From Prionace glauca (Eukaryota; Chordata; Chondrichthyes; Carcharhiniformes; Carcharhinidae): DNA of 64,000 bases. Position 1 is the first letter of the stretch, and the number at the start of each line of letters is the position of its first letter. The position numbers and the translations under genes were made by a program. This document shows positions 52,976 through 63,001 of this stretch, in pieces. A model generated the notes under the pieces. It was not told the origin of the DNA. It made no database searches and worked only from the letters and a program-made list of their open reading frames with translations. Where the stretch lies: assembly GCA_037974335.1 (NCBI GenBank), contig CM075760.1:33985609-34049608 (forward strand), in the 5' to 3' direction.

Positions 52976-53168
52976 CCTGTCACTCTGTGATTCGTGTTAA
53001 ATCTGAAACCAGGTATTCACAACAAAGCTCAGAGTATCATTTAGCCATGAAACCAGCCAGTCCAGCAGAAAGAAACCCTCCCCATTGACCAGCTGTGAGA
53101 ATGAACAAAATGCAGTCCTGGATGTAACTGAGAGCTGAAACAGTAACAGCAGAATCCAACCCTGAATA

Positions 53169-54599
53169 TCACTCGTGAACTTGTTGGTGTCTCAGCAGCT
53201 GGGATGAAATTCTGAATCCCTTCCCACACTGAGAGCAGATGAACGGTTTCTCTCCAGTGTGAATTCGCTGGTGTGTCTGCAGGTGGGATGACCGAGTGAA
53301 TCCCTTTCCACACTGAGAGCAGGTGAATGGCCTCTCCCCAGTGTGAACTCGCTGGTGTCTCTGCAGGGTGGATGACCGAGTGAATCCCTTTCCACACTGA
53401 GAGCAGATGAACGGCCTCTCCCCAGTGTGAACTCGCTGGTGTGTCTGCAGGTGGGATGACCGAGTGAATCCCTTTCCACACTGAGAGCAGGTGAATGGTC
53501 TCTCCCCAGTGTGAATTCGCTGATGTGTCTGCAGGCTGGATGACTGAATGAATCCCTTTCCACACTGAGAGCAGATGAATGGCCTCTCCCCAGTGTGAAT
53601 TCGCTGATGTGTCCGCAGATTGGATAACTGGTTGAATCCCTTCCCACACTGAGAGCAGGGGAATGGTTTCTCCCCAGTGTGAACTCGCTGGTGTCTCTGC
53701 AAGTGGGATAACTGAGTGAATCCGTCTCCACACTGAGAGCAGATGAATGGCCTCTCCCCAGTATGAACTCGCTGGTGTAATCGCAGGCTGGTTGAATGAG
53801 TGAATCCCTTCCCACACTGAGAGCAGGTGAACGGCCTCTCCCCAGTATGAACTCGCTGGTGTAATCGCAGGCTGGTTGAATGAGTGAATCCCTTCCCACA
53901 CTGAGAGCAGTTGAACGGCCTCTCCCCAGTGTGAACTCGCTGGTGTCTCTGCAAGTGGGATAACTGATTGAATCCCTTTCCACACTGAGAGCAGGTGAAT
54001 GGCCTCTCCCCAGTGTGAACTCGCTGGTGATTCTGCAGGTTGGATGAGTCAATGAATCTCTTCCCACACTGAGAGCAGGGGAATGGCTTCTCCCCAGTGT
54101 GAACTCGCTGGTGTCTCTGCAGGCTGGATGAGTCAGTGAATCTCTTCCCACACTGAGAGCAGGGGAATGGTCTCTCCCCAGTGTGAATTCGCTGGTGTCT
54201 CCACAGATAGGGTAACACAGTGAATCCCTTTCCACACTGAGAGCAGATGAACGGTCTCTCCCCACTGTGAACCCGCTGGTGTTTCTGCAAAGTGGATAAC
54301 AGAGTGAATCCTTTTCCACACTGAGAGCAGGTGAACAGTCTCTCCCTTGTGTGAATTTGCTGGTGTTTATACAGATTGGATAAGTGGTTGAATCCCTTTC
54401 CACACTGAGAGCAGGTGAATGGTCTCTCCCCAGTGTGAACTCGCTGGTGTTTGCGCAGATTGGATAAGCGGTTGAATCCCTTTCCACATTGAGAGCAGGT
54501 GAATGGCCTCTCCCCAGTGTGGCTGCGTCGATGAGCTTCCAGCCGAGACGGGAATCTGTATCTCTTTCCACAGTCCACACATTTCCATGGTTTCTCCAT
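53169..54599 (-). CDS. ZNF-K: C2H2 zinc-finger protein, 17 highly uniform fingers
   Basis: Intact 476-residue frame from [10 protein letters not shown] (ATG 54597-54599) to HQQVHE-stop. Seventeen fingers. All but the first have CSQCG, most CSQCGKGF, joined by HTGERPF. Fingers 9 and 10 are identical as protein ([20 protein letters not shown]), and 14 and 16 are identical. Variation is concentrated at the helix contact positions ([35 protein letters not shown]). This pattern indicates recent duplication and sequence homogenisation with retained DNA-contact diversity. The repetition also leaves the two other minus-strand frames open over long stretches. These are shadows. Upstream is P6, whose K-side splice donor looks lost. 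DNA-binding nuclear protein by family. Confidence 0.92.
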   Translation of the reverse strand: MEKPWKCVDCGKRYRFPSRLEAHRRSHTGERPFTCSQCGKGFNRLSNLRKHQRVHTGERPFTCSQCGKGFNHLSNLYKHQQIHTRERLFTCSQCGKGFTLLSTLQKHQRVHSGERPFICSQCGKGFTVLPYLWRHQRIHTGERPFPCSQCGKRFTDSSSLQRHQRVHTGEKPFPCSQCGKRFIDSSNLQNHQRVHTGERPFTCSQCGKGFNQLSHLQRHQRVHTGERPFNCSQCGKGFTHSTSLRLHQRVHTGERPFTCSQCGKGFTHSTSLRLHQRVHTGERPFICSQCGDGFTQLSHLQRHQRVHTGEKPFPCSQCGKGFNQLSNLRTHQRIHTGERPFICSQCGKGFIQSSSLQTHQRIHTGERPFTCSQCGKGFTRSSHLQTHQRVHTGERPFICSQCGKGFTRSSTLQRHQRVHTGERPFTCSQCGKGFTRSSHLQTHQRIHTGEKPFICSQCGKGFRISSQLLRHQQVHE

Positions 54600-54932
54600 G
54601 GTGCAGGTGTCCTTGCCTCTCTTTTGGGTGGACAATCAGTTGAAGCCTCGTCCACACACACAACACGTGTACAGTCGCTCCCCACTGTGAATGGTGTGAT
54701 ATTTATTCAGGCTGTGTAACTGGTTAAAGCTCTTCAGTCAGTGTTCTGGAACACTCTCACTTGAATGTGGAAGTGTGTTGATGCTTTTCCCGTCACACTG
54801 ACGTTTGAAATCTTTTCAAATCTCCTTCCAGGTTCAATGGCTGATGATATTCAGATCCCAAGGAACATGACTCTGCCATATCTAGACCTGATGTTTGAGA
54901 TTTCAGCCTGTGATTCCTCTTTCAATATCCTG
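54600..54932 (-). other. ZNF-K exon upstream part and acceptor
   Basis: Acceptor TTGTTTTACAG, CAG at 54930-54932. Relic fingers with stops lie between it and the ATG (a CCVCGRGF-like remnant near 54650). Confidence 0.6.
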
Positions 54933-55340
54933 TAAAACAAGTTGACACAAATCATCAGTGTCAGTACAGGATCGAAATTCAGAACAGACAATTCTCGTTT
55001 CTATGCAACATTCTTTCCTCTCTCATTCCCCAAAAGCTGTAAATCTCCATGTCACACACTCTTCCTCCATTCTCACTCTGCTGTATCTAATATTCACCCT
55101 CCCAATTCTCCTGAAGGTGCTGATTGAGGCTGATTAACAGATCCATGCTCACTGCTTCCTGTCCAGGAGACACACAGCTAAAAGTCTCCATGCAGGTTGC
55201 CAGAAGATCTGTGCACATATGACTGGACTAAAAATGTGTGGAATGTACAGACTGGATTCACTTCCTTACCCTTCAGTTGCTGCAAGTCCCCAATTTCCCC
55301 CAGAATGAGGAAAGAAATGGAAAGGGGGAAACATTGATTT
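54933..55340 (-). other. ZNF-K intron, compact
   Basis: About 400 bases and free of repeats. The homologous ZNF-I intron (39410-43091) is about 3.7 kb because of nested insertions. Confidence 0.6.
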
Positions 55341-55914
55341 CCTCCCAGATGTTGTACAGAAGAGGAAGTTTCAGCCTGAAGCTCATTGGACAACTCTTGT
55401 GACGTCACAACGAAGCTCTGCCTGTATCAGCCAATAGGAATTTCTCTGCTCCACGTGACATCTCCGGATTCCAGTGCACAGGCCCGCGAGCCCCGCCCCT
55501 TCCCATTGTTCCCCTCCCGGGAGCCCCGCCCCCACCCATTGTTCCCCTCCCGGGAGCCCCGCCCCCACCCACTGTTCCCCTCCCGCGAGCCCCGCCCCCA
55601 CCCATTGTTCCCCTCCCGAGAGCCCTTCCTCAAGCCAAGGTTTCCAGACAAGTGACTGGTGGCTCCGGCCAGAGCGAGAAGCCACTCGGTGATCTCCCCC
55701 TCCTGAGACTGCGCATGTCCAAGGGAGCGGGGAAGCTGTGCATGTGCGGGGCTCTGCCCACCCACTAACCTACATGCTGAGCTGTTAACTATGGGAAGAG
55801 TTGGAGCACCGGAAGGACTCTGGTCTTCCAGCCAATCAGAGTGCGGGCTTTGTGTGAACGAAGATTGAGATTCAGACAGACTCCACCTTCCCCCTGTCTG
55901 CAACATCTGTGAGT
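55341..55914. promoter_or_regulatory. Promoter P6, bidirectional type, next to ZNF-K
   Basis: Homologous to P5. The plus-facing donor ACATCT/GTGAGT is intact (55909-55914). The minus-facing one toward K reads ACATCT/GGGAGG (55341-55346). It includes the four-copy minisatellite, ACTGCGCATGTCC, CCAATAGG and CCAATCAG. The partner on the plus side is only a relic of the opposite strand. Confidence 0.65.
55490..55625 (+). repeat. 33-bp promoter minisatellite, four copies
   Basis: CATTGTT at 55504, 55537 and 55603, with CACTGTT at 55570, steps of 33. GC box CCCCGCCCC and CTCCCGGGAG in the units. Confidence 0.85.
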
Positions 55915-55944
55915 AAAACACTTTCTTTTCGCCCCCTTTCCATT

Positions 55945-56530
55945 TCTTGCAACTGGTTAAAGCTCTTCCCACTCAGTGCACTGGAACACTCTCACTTGGG
56001 TGTGTGTGTCTCTTGGTGCTTTTCCAGCCACCCTGATGTTTCAAATCTTCTGAAGCAGACAGAACAGAGGAAGATTTCTCCTTCTGGATTCGTAGGTCAG
56101 TGATATTCAGGTCCTCATGAATTGAGTGACTCGGTCAGATGTTGGTGTGACATTTGGTTTGAGATTTCTGTCTGTCATCCTCACCTAATATTCTGTAAAA
56201 GGAGTTTACAGAAGTCATCAGCGTCAGTACAGAATAGAAATTCAGAACAGACAATTCAAGTATCAATGGCACATTCTTTCCTCTGTCATTCCCCAAAAGC
56301 TGTAAATCTCCATTCCACACTCTCCCTCCATTCTCACTCTGCTATATCTAGTATTCACTCTCCCAATTCTCCTGAAGGTGTTGATTGAGGCTAATTGACA
56401 GATCCCTGCTCACTGCTTTCTGTCCTGGAGACACAGAGCTGAAAATCTCCATGCAGGCTGCCAGACAGATCAATGCCCATATGACTGGACTAAAAATGTG
56501 TGGAATATACACACTGAATTCACTTCAGCA
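55945..56530 (-). pseudogene. Duplicate of ZNF-K 5' exon and intron
   Basis: CTGGTTAAAGCTCTTCCCAC through CTGTAAAAGGAGTTTACAG (acceptor, CAG at 56193-56195) to TGACTGGACTAAAAATGTGT matches 54715-55270 in order. No finger array is attached. Probably left by a duplication of the promoter-proximal part of K or I. Confidence 0.75.
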
Positions 56531-56635
56531 TTCTCCAAGGCAGCCTTCACGAAACACGACAGCACAGAGTCGCTGAGCAGAGACTGATAGCCAAGTTCCG
56601 CACACGAGGATGACCTTAACCGGGATCTGGGGTTC

Positions 56636-56998
56636 ATGTCGCACTATTTGTAACCCCCACAACTTGCCTGGGCTTGTAAAATCTCACTTACTGTCCTGCC
56701 TGGAGACAATACACATCTCTTTAACCTATGCTAATGCTATCTCCACTCACATTGTCTGCATCTTTAAGACTTGAATAGCAGGTTGGCTGTAAAGACTTGC
56801 ATTATAATCCGTATTCTGTAAACTGTGTGTGTCTCTATACGCCCTTCTCTGATCAGAACCTTGCACACACCTGACGAAGGAACACCTTTTCCGAAAGCTT
56901 GTGGCATTGCTATCAAATAAACTGGTTGGACTTTAACCTGGTGTTGTGAGACTTCTTACTGTGTTTACCCCAGTCCAACGCCAGCATCTCTACATCAT
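56636..56998 (+). repeat. Foldback-family repeat, longest single-arm copy
   Basis: GTAACCCCCACAACTTGCCT, GACGAAGGAACACCTTTTCC, TGGACTTTAACCTGGTGTTG and CCAGTCCAACGCCAGCATCT. It shows the unit that is doubled head to head at 21.6-22.2 kb. Confidence 0.75.
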
Positions 56999-57429
56999 GT
57001 TATAACAGTGTCAGGGAATTCATCATTTGAGCAGAGTTTCCACATCCAACTCGACCAGGAGCTGTTTACAGGGGGAGTGGAGGGGGATTGATTGGGGGGG
57101 GAAGAGTGGGGTGTCTGTCAGTCTGTCTAGGGGCTGTTCACAGGGAGGGAGTGGGGTTTGCCGGGAAGTGTGGGAGAGAACTGAGAGGGATATTCAGTAG
57201 GAGGGCACTTTGAGAGATTGTGCGCTGAGAGGGATTTGGACAGCACTGAAGAGGCTTTGGGCAGTGAGGGGGGTATGGACCTGAGAGAGATTTGGAGGAG
57301 GATTGAAGAGGGTTTGACAAAAAAATTATCCATCTCAAGATTTAAAGGTTGTAACTAATTTCGCATCAACTGCCTTTTGTAGAAGAGAGTTCCAAACCTC
57401 TACCATCCTGAGCAGAGGTGCTTCCTCAC
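56999..57429. other. G-rich stretch then LINE fragment
   Basis: 57060-57330 has irregular GAGGG/TTTGG repetition (GAGAGGGATTTGGACAG). 57335-57428 is reversed LINE sequence (AAGAGAGTTCCAAACCTCTA). Confidence 0.4.
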
Positions 57430-57690
57430 CAGGATTTGTGAATCTCAGGGCTTTTCCAGTTACAGTAAGACCTGAAATCTTCTCTCTGACAGAATGAACA
57501 AACCTGTAACATTCCTCATTCAGATTCTGCTGACATTCAGGTCCTGTTGTGTTGAATGACTCAGTCAGATCACGATGCGATGTTTGATTTGTGTTTCCTG
57601 TCTGTCAATTCTCCACTTCCAGCACCCTGTAAATTTACAGAAACCATCACTGTCAGTCCAGGATAGAAATTCACAACATTCTCTCTTCTA
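57430..57690 (-). pseudogene. ZNF 5'-exon relic with acceptor
   Basis: Nearly identical to 21395-21590 but longer. It keeps the acceptor (GTAAATTTACAG on minus) and the pre-acceptor motif. No array attached. Confidence 0.65.
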
Positions 57691-57972
57691 TAATCACAAA
57701 CTGTGATTCAATGAGTTCCTGGATGTCTTATCACATCTTTTATATTGCCCCCATCCTCAACCACTAATCAGTCAACACATCAATCCCATACTGCTTTCCT
57801 AGGCCAATTGAAAAGCAAAAAGACTCATCACTTTACAGGGTAATGACTGACAGTCAACCAAACAACCTTCATCTGTTGTCAATATTTTAATAGCCAGTGA
57901 AAAGAAATATTCAAAGAACAATTACAAAAAAGTATATATTTTAATGTCCAGACAATTTTCCAGAAATTCAGG
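57691..57972. other. Intergenic, nothing recognised
   Basis: AT-rich, no frame or repeat recognised. Confidence 0.3.
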
Positions 57973-58140
57973 TTTGAATCCCACAGTCCAAAGATGTGTA
58001 GTTTAGGTGGATTACCCATGCTAAATGCACATGGTTACAGGGATAGGGCTGGGAAGTGGGTCAGGGAAGCTGCTTTGTTGGAGAGTCAGTGAATACTTGA
58101 TGGGGAAAATTCTGCACTGTACGCATTCTATGATCCTATG
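57973..58140 (+). mobile_element. SINE 3' part (HE1-like)
   Basis: CCACAGTCCAAAGATGTGTA to GCACTGTACGCATTCTATGA. Confidence 0.65.
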
Positions 58141-58247
58141 GTGAATGGGATGGTAAATTTTGAATATAATTAAAATCTGGAACTAAAAGCCTACTGATGA
58201 CCATGAAACGTCCCATCTCGTTCACTAATGTCTTTGAGGGAGGGAAA

Positions 58248-58916
58248 TAAGAACATAAGAAATAGGAGCAGGAGTAGGCCGTCTGGCCCTTCGAGCCTGC
58301 CCCGCCATTCAATAAGATCATGGCTGATCTGTCGTGGCTCAGCTCCACCTTCCCGCCCTCTCCCCATAACCCTTAATCCCTTCTCTTATCAAAAACCCAT
58401 CAACCCGTTTCTTAAAAATATTTAAGGAGGCAGACTCCACCACTTCAACGGGCAGAGAATTCCAGAGATTCACCATCCTTTGAGTGAAGAAGTTCCTCCT
58501 CAACTCTGTTCTAAACCGCCTCCCCTTTACCTTGAGGCTGTGCCCCCTAGTCCTACTGTCTTTTTTGAGCCTCTATCCTATCCATCCCATTCATCATCTT
58601 ATATGTCTCAATGAGATCTCCCCTCATTCTTCTAAACTCTAACGAGTACAAGCCTAGTTTATTCAGCCTCTCCTCATAGCTCAATCCCCTCAACTCCGGT
58701 ATCAGCCTAGTAAACCTCCTCTGCACTCCCTCCAGGGCCAAAATATCCTTGCGCAGGTGCGGCGCCCAAAACTGCACACAGTACTCCAGCTGCAGCCTCA
58801 CCAATGCCCTATACAGCTGCAGCAAGTCCTCCCTACTTTTATATTCAATCCCCCTCGCTATGAAGGCCAGCATCCCATTCGCCTTCCTGACCACCTGCTG
58901 CACCTGCAAGCTGGGC
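58248..58916 (-). mobile_element. Young CR1 3' part with small internal deletion
   Basis: The tail AAGAACATAAGAAATAGGAG and ORF2 C-terminus are continuous except for about 22 missing bases after TCTTTTTTGAG (58570), which shifts the frame near RIEVERLFPL. Confidence 0.85.
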
Positions 58917-59230
58917 CTTACCTGGTCTAATCTATGTGTGACTCCAGATCCACAGCAATGTGGTTGAGTCTTAAAATGTCCTCTGAAACTCAGTTCAAGA
59001 GCAAGTAGGAATGGGTGATGAATGCTGTCCCAGCCAGTGACACCCACAGTGTGAATGAATTAGGAAAAATATCTGCCATCCTTATCCAGTCTGGTCTAAC
59101 TGTATATCAAGAGCAATGTGGTTGACTCTTAAAATGCCCTCTGAGATGGCCTAGCAAACCACTCAGTTGAAGGACAATTAGGGATGGACAATAAATGCTG
59201 GCTCAGCCAGCGACTCCCACATCCCATGGA
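58917..59230 (+). repeat. Two R3 copies in tandem
   Basis: CACAGCAATGTGGTTGAGTC and AGAGCAATGTGGTTGACTCT mark copies at 58917-59062 and 59072-59230. Confidence 0.6.
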
Positions 59231-59284
59231 CAAATAAAAAAATTCCTGGAGACTCCAGTCCAATCCGGGAGAGTTGGTAACCAG

Positions 59285-59720
59285 TCCAGGCTCACAGCGC
59301 ATGCGCCCTGTTGTACATTGTTCCTATAAAGATGGCGGCGGGTAACCCGGGCCTGGAGCCGCTCAGCTCCGACTCTATTCGGTGCCGATTGAAATGGTAC
59401 CGCAAACATATTATCTGGATTGAAGCATCCACAAGGTGTTTATGAAACCTCCCAGCCGACTCCGCTGCTTCTATCCCTCCCCGGTCACCCAGCGGCTCCA
59501 TTACTGAACCTCACTCCATTGTTTCTCTCCGGCTCCTCGCAGCTCCAGTCACAGCCCGCAATGCGCATGTTCCGGTCAGAGTTAGACACTGCGCATGTCC
59601 CAGTCAGAGCCAGGTACCGCGCTTGCGCAAGGCGGCGCTGTAATGTGGATAGGGCATATTCTCATTCGCAGAGAATATTGGGTAATCGCCCCGCCATTCA
59701 CATTGGTTTTGTGAAGTAGA
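59285..59720 (+). promoter_or_regulatory. CpG-rich promoter P7
   Basis: GCGCATGCGC at 59297-59306, then AAGATGGCGGCG at 59329-59340, the same order and spacing type as P1, P4a and P8. A second cluster, GCGCATGTCC and GCTTGCGCAAGG, lies near 59590-59630. No ZNF exon follows before the CR1. It could serve the gene entering at the right edge. Confidence 0.5.
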
Positions 59721-60184
59721 AAATGATTTGTGTACTCCTAGATAAAACAGTTAAATTGCCCTCGCCAATAAGAATGTTGAAATTGGATCAAATGCTTTGA
59801 ACTTTTAAAGTTAGTACTAACCACTCAGGAAATCCCTTTGCAAACGTTAAGTGGTTGAGTGGTCTTCCTCTGGTGTAATTGTGCTCTCAATCAGTAAATG
59901 GAAAGACTGAATGAATCCATTTTCACATTCAGCTCGGAAATAATCTCTACCCCAACATTCTCCCTTTCTCTGGAAGGGGTAACTATACTCTGTAGTATTG
60001 CAGTGCTATTAATACAGTCAGTAAAATATAAACTGTTGTTGGGAGTTTGATTATCTGGTGTCTGAAACCACAAGATTCAATATTTAGCATCAACAAGATG
60101 AACAAAGAAACACACCAGCGTCCAATTCTCCAGCTACATATTCACAGAAGAAAGTCATCGAGTGGACAGAACAGAGGAAGATCC
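59721..60184. other. Intergenic, nothing recognised
   Basis: AT-rich. Near 59870-59900 GTGTAATTGTGCTCTCAATC resembles a minus-strand finger linker, too weak to call. Confidence 0.3.
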
Positions 60185-60290
60185 CAACTTAGTTAGGCCG
60201 CACTTGGAATACAGTGTTCAATTCTGGTTGCCACACTACCAGAAGGATGTGGAGACTTTGGAGAGGAAATAGAAAAGATTGATCAGGATG
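60185..60290 (+). mobile_element. Old LINE fragment
   Basis: ACTTAGTTAGGCCGCACTTG and CACTACCAGAAGGATGTGGA. Confidence 0.6.
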
Positions 60291-60461
60291 TTGATTATGC
60301 AGTAACATACTTCAATGGTGGCTATCTTACCCAGCATTCACAGTGAATCATGGTCTGAATCATGCTGGGACCAGAGTGCTGGCGAATCGAGTAAAGAGGA
60401 CTGTAGACAGGGCTTTAAACTAATTAGGGGGGGGGGGGAGAGTGCGTGAGTAGGTGACGCT

Positions 60462-62987
60462 ATGAGGTCTAAAGTTAAGGATAGGGTACAGGTAAGGGAA
60501 GAGGCCAAGGATGTCCCAATTGGTGGCGTTACGGCAAGTAGGGTCCAGGTGAAGGCTGGGATGAAAGCGCTTTATCTGAATGCACGAAGCATTCGGAATA
60601 AAGTGGATGAGCTGATGGCGCAGATCGACACAAATGGATACGATCTGGTGGCCATTACAGAGACGTGGCTGCAAGGTGACAGGGACTGGGAGATGAATGT
60701 ACAGGGTTATCAAGTGTTTAGGAAGGATAGGCAGGAGGAAAGAGGGGGTGGCGTAGCTCTGCTGATTAAGGATAGTATCAAGGTGGTAGCAAGGGATGAT
60801 ATCGGAGCCAAGGAGCAGAAAGTGGAATCGTTGTGGGTGGAGATTAGGAACAGAAAAGGGAGGAAGACGCTAGTGGGTGTCGTCTATAGGCCCCCGAATA
60901 ATGATCTGGAGGTGGGGCGGGCTGTTAACGCGCAAATAAGTGCAGCGTGCAGGAATGGGATGGCAGTAGTTATGGGAGATTTCAATCTGCATATTGATTG
61001 GTCGACCCATGTTGGACGAGGTGGGCTCGAGGAGGAGTTCTTGGAATGCTGCCGGGATAATTTCCTTGAACAGTGTGTGTTGGAGCCGACGAGGGAGCGA
61101 GCTATCTTGGATCTGGTGCTATGTAATGAGGTGGGTAGAATTAGGGACCTTGCGGTGAAGGATCCTCTTGGAGAGAGTGATGATTGTATGGTGGAGTTTC
61201 TGGTGCAGATGGAGGAGGAGAAAGTGGGTTCCCAGACACGCGTCCTTTGTTTGAATAGAGGGGAGTATGGTAGGATGAGAGAAGAATTGGCGAATGTGGA
61301 CTGGGGGAACGCGTTGGAAGGTAGGTCATCTGAGGAGCAGTGGAGGATCTTTAAGGAGATCTTTCTTGGTGCTCAGCAGAAATTTATTCCGATGGTTAAA
61401 AAGGACAGTAGGAGGAGAGGTAATAAGCCGTGGATAACGAAGGAGGTGAAGGAAAGTGTTAAATTAAAAGCGGAGGAGTTTAGAGTAGCTAAGAGCAGTG
61501 GGCGAGAAGAGGATTGGGAAAGGTTTAAATGTCAACAAAGATTGACAAAGAAATTGATAAAGGAGGGTAGGAGAAGCTATGAGGCTGGGCTAGCATTTAA
61601 TACAAAAAAGGATAGCAAGAGTTTTTATAAATATATAAAAAGGAAGAGGCTGGCTAGGGTAAACGTTGGTCCTTTAGAGGATGAGAAAGGGGAGCTAGTG
61701 GTAGGGGATAGGGATATGACTAAGGTCTTGAATAACTTCTTTGTTTCTGTCTTCACGGAGGAGGACGTAAATAATTTGCCAGGTGTTAGCGATGGAAAGG
61801 TGGTAGGAATGGAGGGTCTTAATGACATTACTGTTACTAGAGAGGTGGTGCTCGACAGACTGGAGGGGCTGATTGTGGACAAGTCCCCAGGACCGGATGG
61901 AATGCATCCGAGGGTTCTGAAAGAAATGGTGGAGGTGATAGTGGATGCCTTGGTGGTTATTTTCCAGACGTCGCTGGATTCCGGGGAAGTGCCGGCAGAT
62001 TGGAAAACGGCTAATGTTACGCCGTTGTTTAAGAAGGGTGCCAGGCAAAAGGCGGGGAATTATTGGCCGGTTAGTTTAACGTCTGTGGTAGGTAAAATGT
62101 TAGAAACCGTCATTAAGGAGGAAATAGCGAGGCATCTTGAGGGGAATTGCTTGATAGGGCGGACGCAACACGGTTTCATTAAAGGGAAGTCGTGTCTGAC
62201 AAATTTACTGGAGTTCTATGAGGATGTGTCTAGGGCAGTGGATGGAGGAGAGCCGGTGGATGTGGTCTTTCTGGATTTTCAGAAGGCGTTTGACAAGGTA
62301 CCTCACAAGAGGTTATTGCAGAAGGACAGGGGACATGGAGTTGGGGGTAGGGTGTTAGCGTGGATAGAGGATTGGTTGTCAAATAGGAGGCAGAGAGTGG
62401 GGGTCAATGGATGCTATTCGGATTGGCGGTTGGTGACTAGTGGGGTGCCCCAGGGGTCGGTGCTGGGGCCTCAGCTATTTACCATTTATATAGATGATCT
62501 GGAGGAGGGAACCGAGTGCAGGGTGTCGAAATTTGCTGATGACACCAAGATTGGGGGAAAGGCAAATTGTGCGGAGGGTGTGGAGAGTCTGCAGAAGGAT
62601 CTAGATAGGCTGGGCGAATGGGCCAGGAAATGGCAAATGGAATTTAATGTTGGCAAGTGTGAGGTGGTCCACTTTGGTAGGAGGAATGGTAGGAAGGACT
62701 ATTACTTACGGGGCGAAAAACTACAGCAGGCGACGGTGCAGAGGGACCTCGGGGTCCTTGTGCATGAGTCGCAAAAACCCAGCTTGCAGGTGCAGCAGGT
62801 GGTCAGGAAGGCGAATGGGATGCTGGCCTTCATAGCGAGGGGGATTGAATATAAAAGTAAATTGCATTGTGGTAGCTGTAAAGGTGGCTGGTCATTTTTT
62901 TTACATACAAATGCAAAATACTACAATGCAATTTACAGTTTGCTGGAAAATGTTACTTTACAAGCATCATACGTCACAATAAATTAA
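60462..62987 (+). CDS. CR1 ORF2: endonuclease and reverse transcriptase, C-terminus replaced
   Basis: 841-codon frame. Apurinic-endonuclease domain in the first 250 residues: LNARSIRNKVDEL, ITETWL, VYRPPNND and GDFNLHIDW (171-179). The last motif reads GESDDC near 238-242, where this endonuclease family normally has SDH, so a catalytic His appears lost. Reverse transcriptase: PGPDGMHPRVL near 480, NYWPVSL (family NYRPxSL), FQKAFDKVPHK, SGVPQGSVLGPQLF and FADDTKIGG near 690. At about residue 800 the 142-bp insertion supplies 40 foreign residues and a stop. The genuine C-terminal frame resumes at 63004 and runs to 63507. In its family ORF2 nicks DNA and copies the element RNA. This copy is probably dead. 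The related copy at 23.5 kb has NYRPVSL. Confidence 0.88.
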   Translation: MRSKVKDRVQVREEAKDVPIGGVTASRVQVKAGMKALYLNARSIRNKVDELMAQIDTNGYDLVAITETWLQGDRDWEMNVQGYQVFRKDRQEERGGGVALLIKDSIKVVARDDIGAKEQKVESLWVEIRNRKGRKTLVGVVYRPPNNDLEVGRAVNAQISAACRNGMAVVMGDFNLHIDWSTHVGRGGLEEEFLECCRDNFLEQCVLEPTRERAILDLVLCNEVGRIRDLAVKDPLGESDDCMVEFLVQMEEEKVGSQTRVLCLNRGEYGRMREELANVDWGNALEGRSSEEQWRIFKEIFLGAQQKFIPMVKKDSRRRGNKPWITKEVKESVKLKAEEFRVAKSSGREEDWERFKCQQRLTKKLIKEGRRSYEAGLAFNTKKDSKSFYKYIKRKRLARVNVGPLEDEKGELVVGDRDMTKVLNNFFVSVFTEEDVNNLPGVSDGKVVGMEGLNDITVTREVVLDRLEGLIVDKSPGPDGMHPRVLKEMVEVIVDALVVIFQTSLDSGEVPADWKTANVTPLFKKGARQKAGNYWPVSLTSVVGKMLETVIKEEIARHLEGNCLIGRTQHGFIKGKSCLTNLLEFYEDVSRAVDGGEPVDVVFLDFQKAFDKVPHKRLLQKDRGHGVGGRVLAWIEDWLSNRRQRVGVNGCYSDWRLVTSGVPQGSVLGPQLFTIYIDDLEEGTECRVSKFADDTKIGGKANCAEGVESLQKDLDRLGEWARKWQMEFNVGKCEVVHFGRRNGRKDYYLRGEKLQQATVQRDLGVLVHESQKPSLQVQQVVRKANGMLAFIARGIEYKSKLHCGSCKGGWSFFLHTNAKYYNAIYSLLENVTLQASYVTIN

Positions 62988-63001
62988 CGATAACACTGCT
63001 C
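62860..63001. other. 142-bp insertion in CR1 ORF2 with 18-bp inverted repeat
   Basis: Other CR1 copies read AAAAGTAGGGACGTCTTGCTG here. Eight or so bases are replaced by 142 bases. GTAAATTGCATTGTGGTA (62857-62874) and TACTACAATGCAATTTAC (62919-62936) are inverted with one mismatch. No target duplication was seen. Confidence 0.8.

Noticed and set aside
53192-54685. A 497-codon open frame overlapping ZNF-K in another frame
   Set aside because: It reads [10 protein letters not shown]-type peptides that arise from shifted finger repeats. Open only because the array repeats without stops. Same for the 314-codon frame at 53041-53985.
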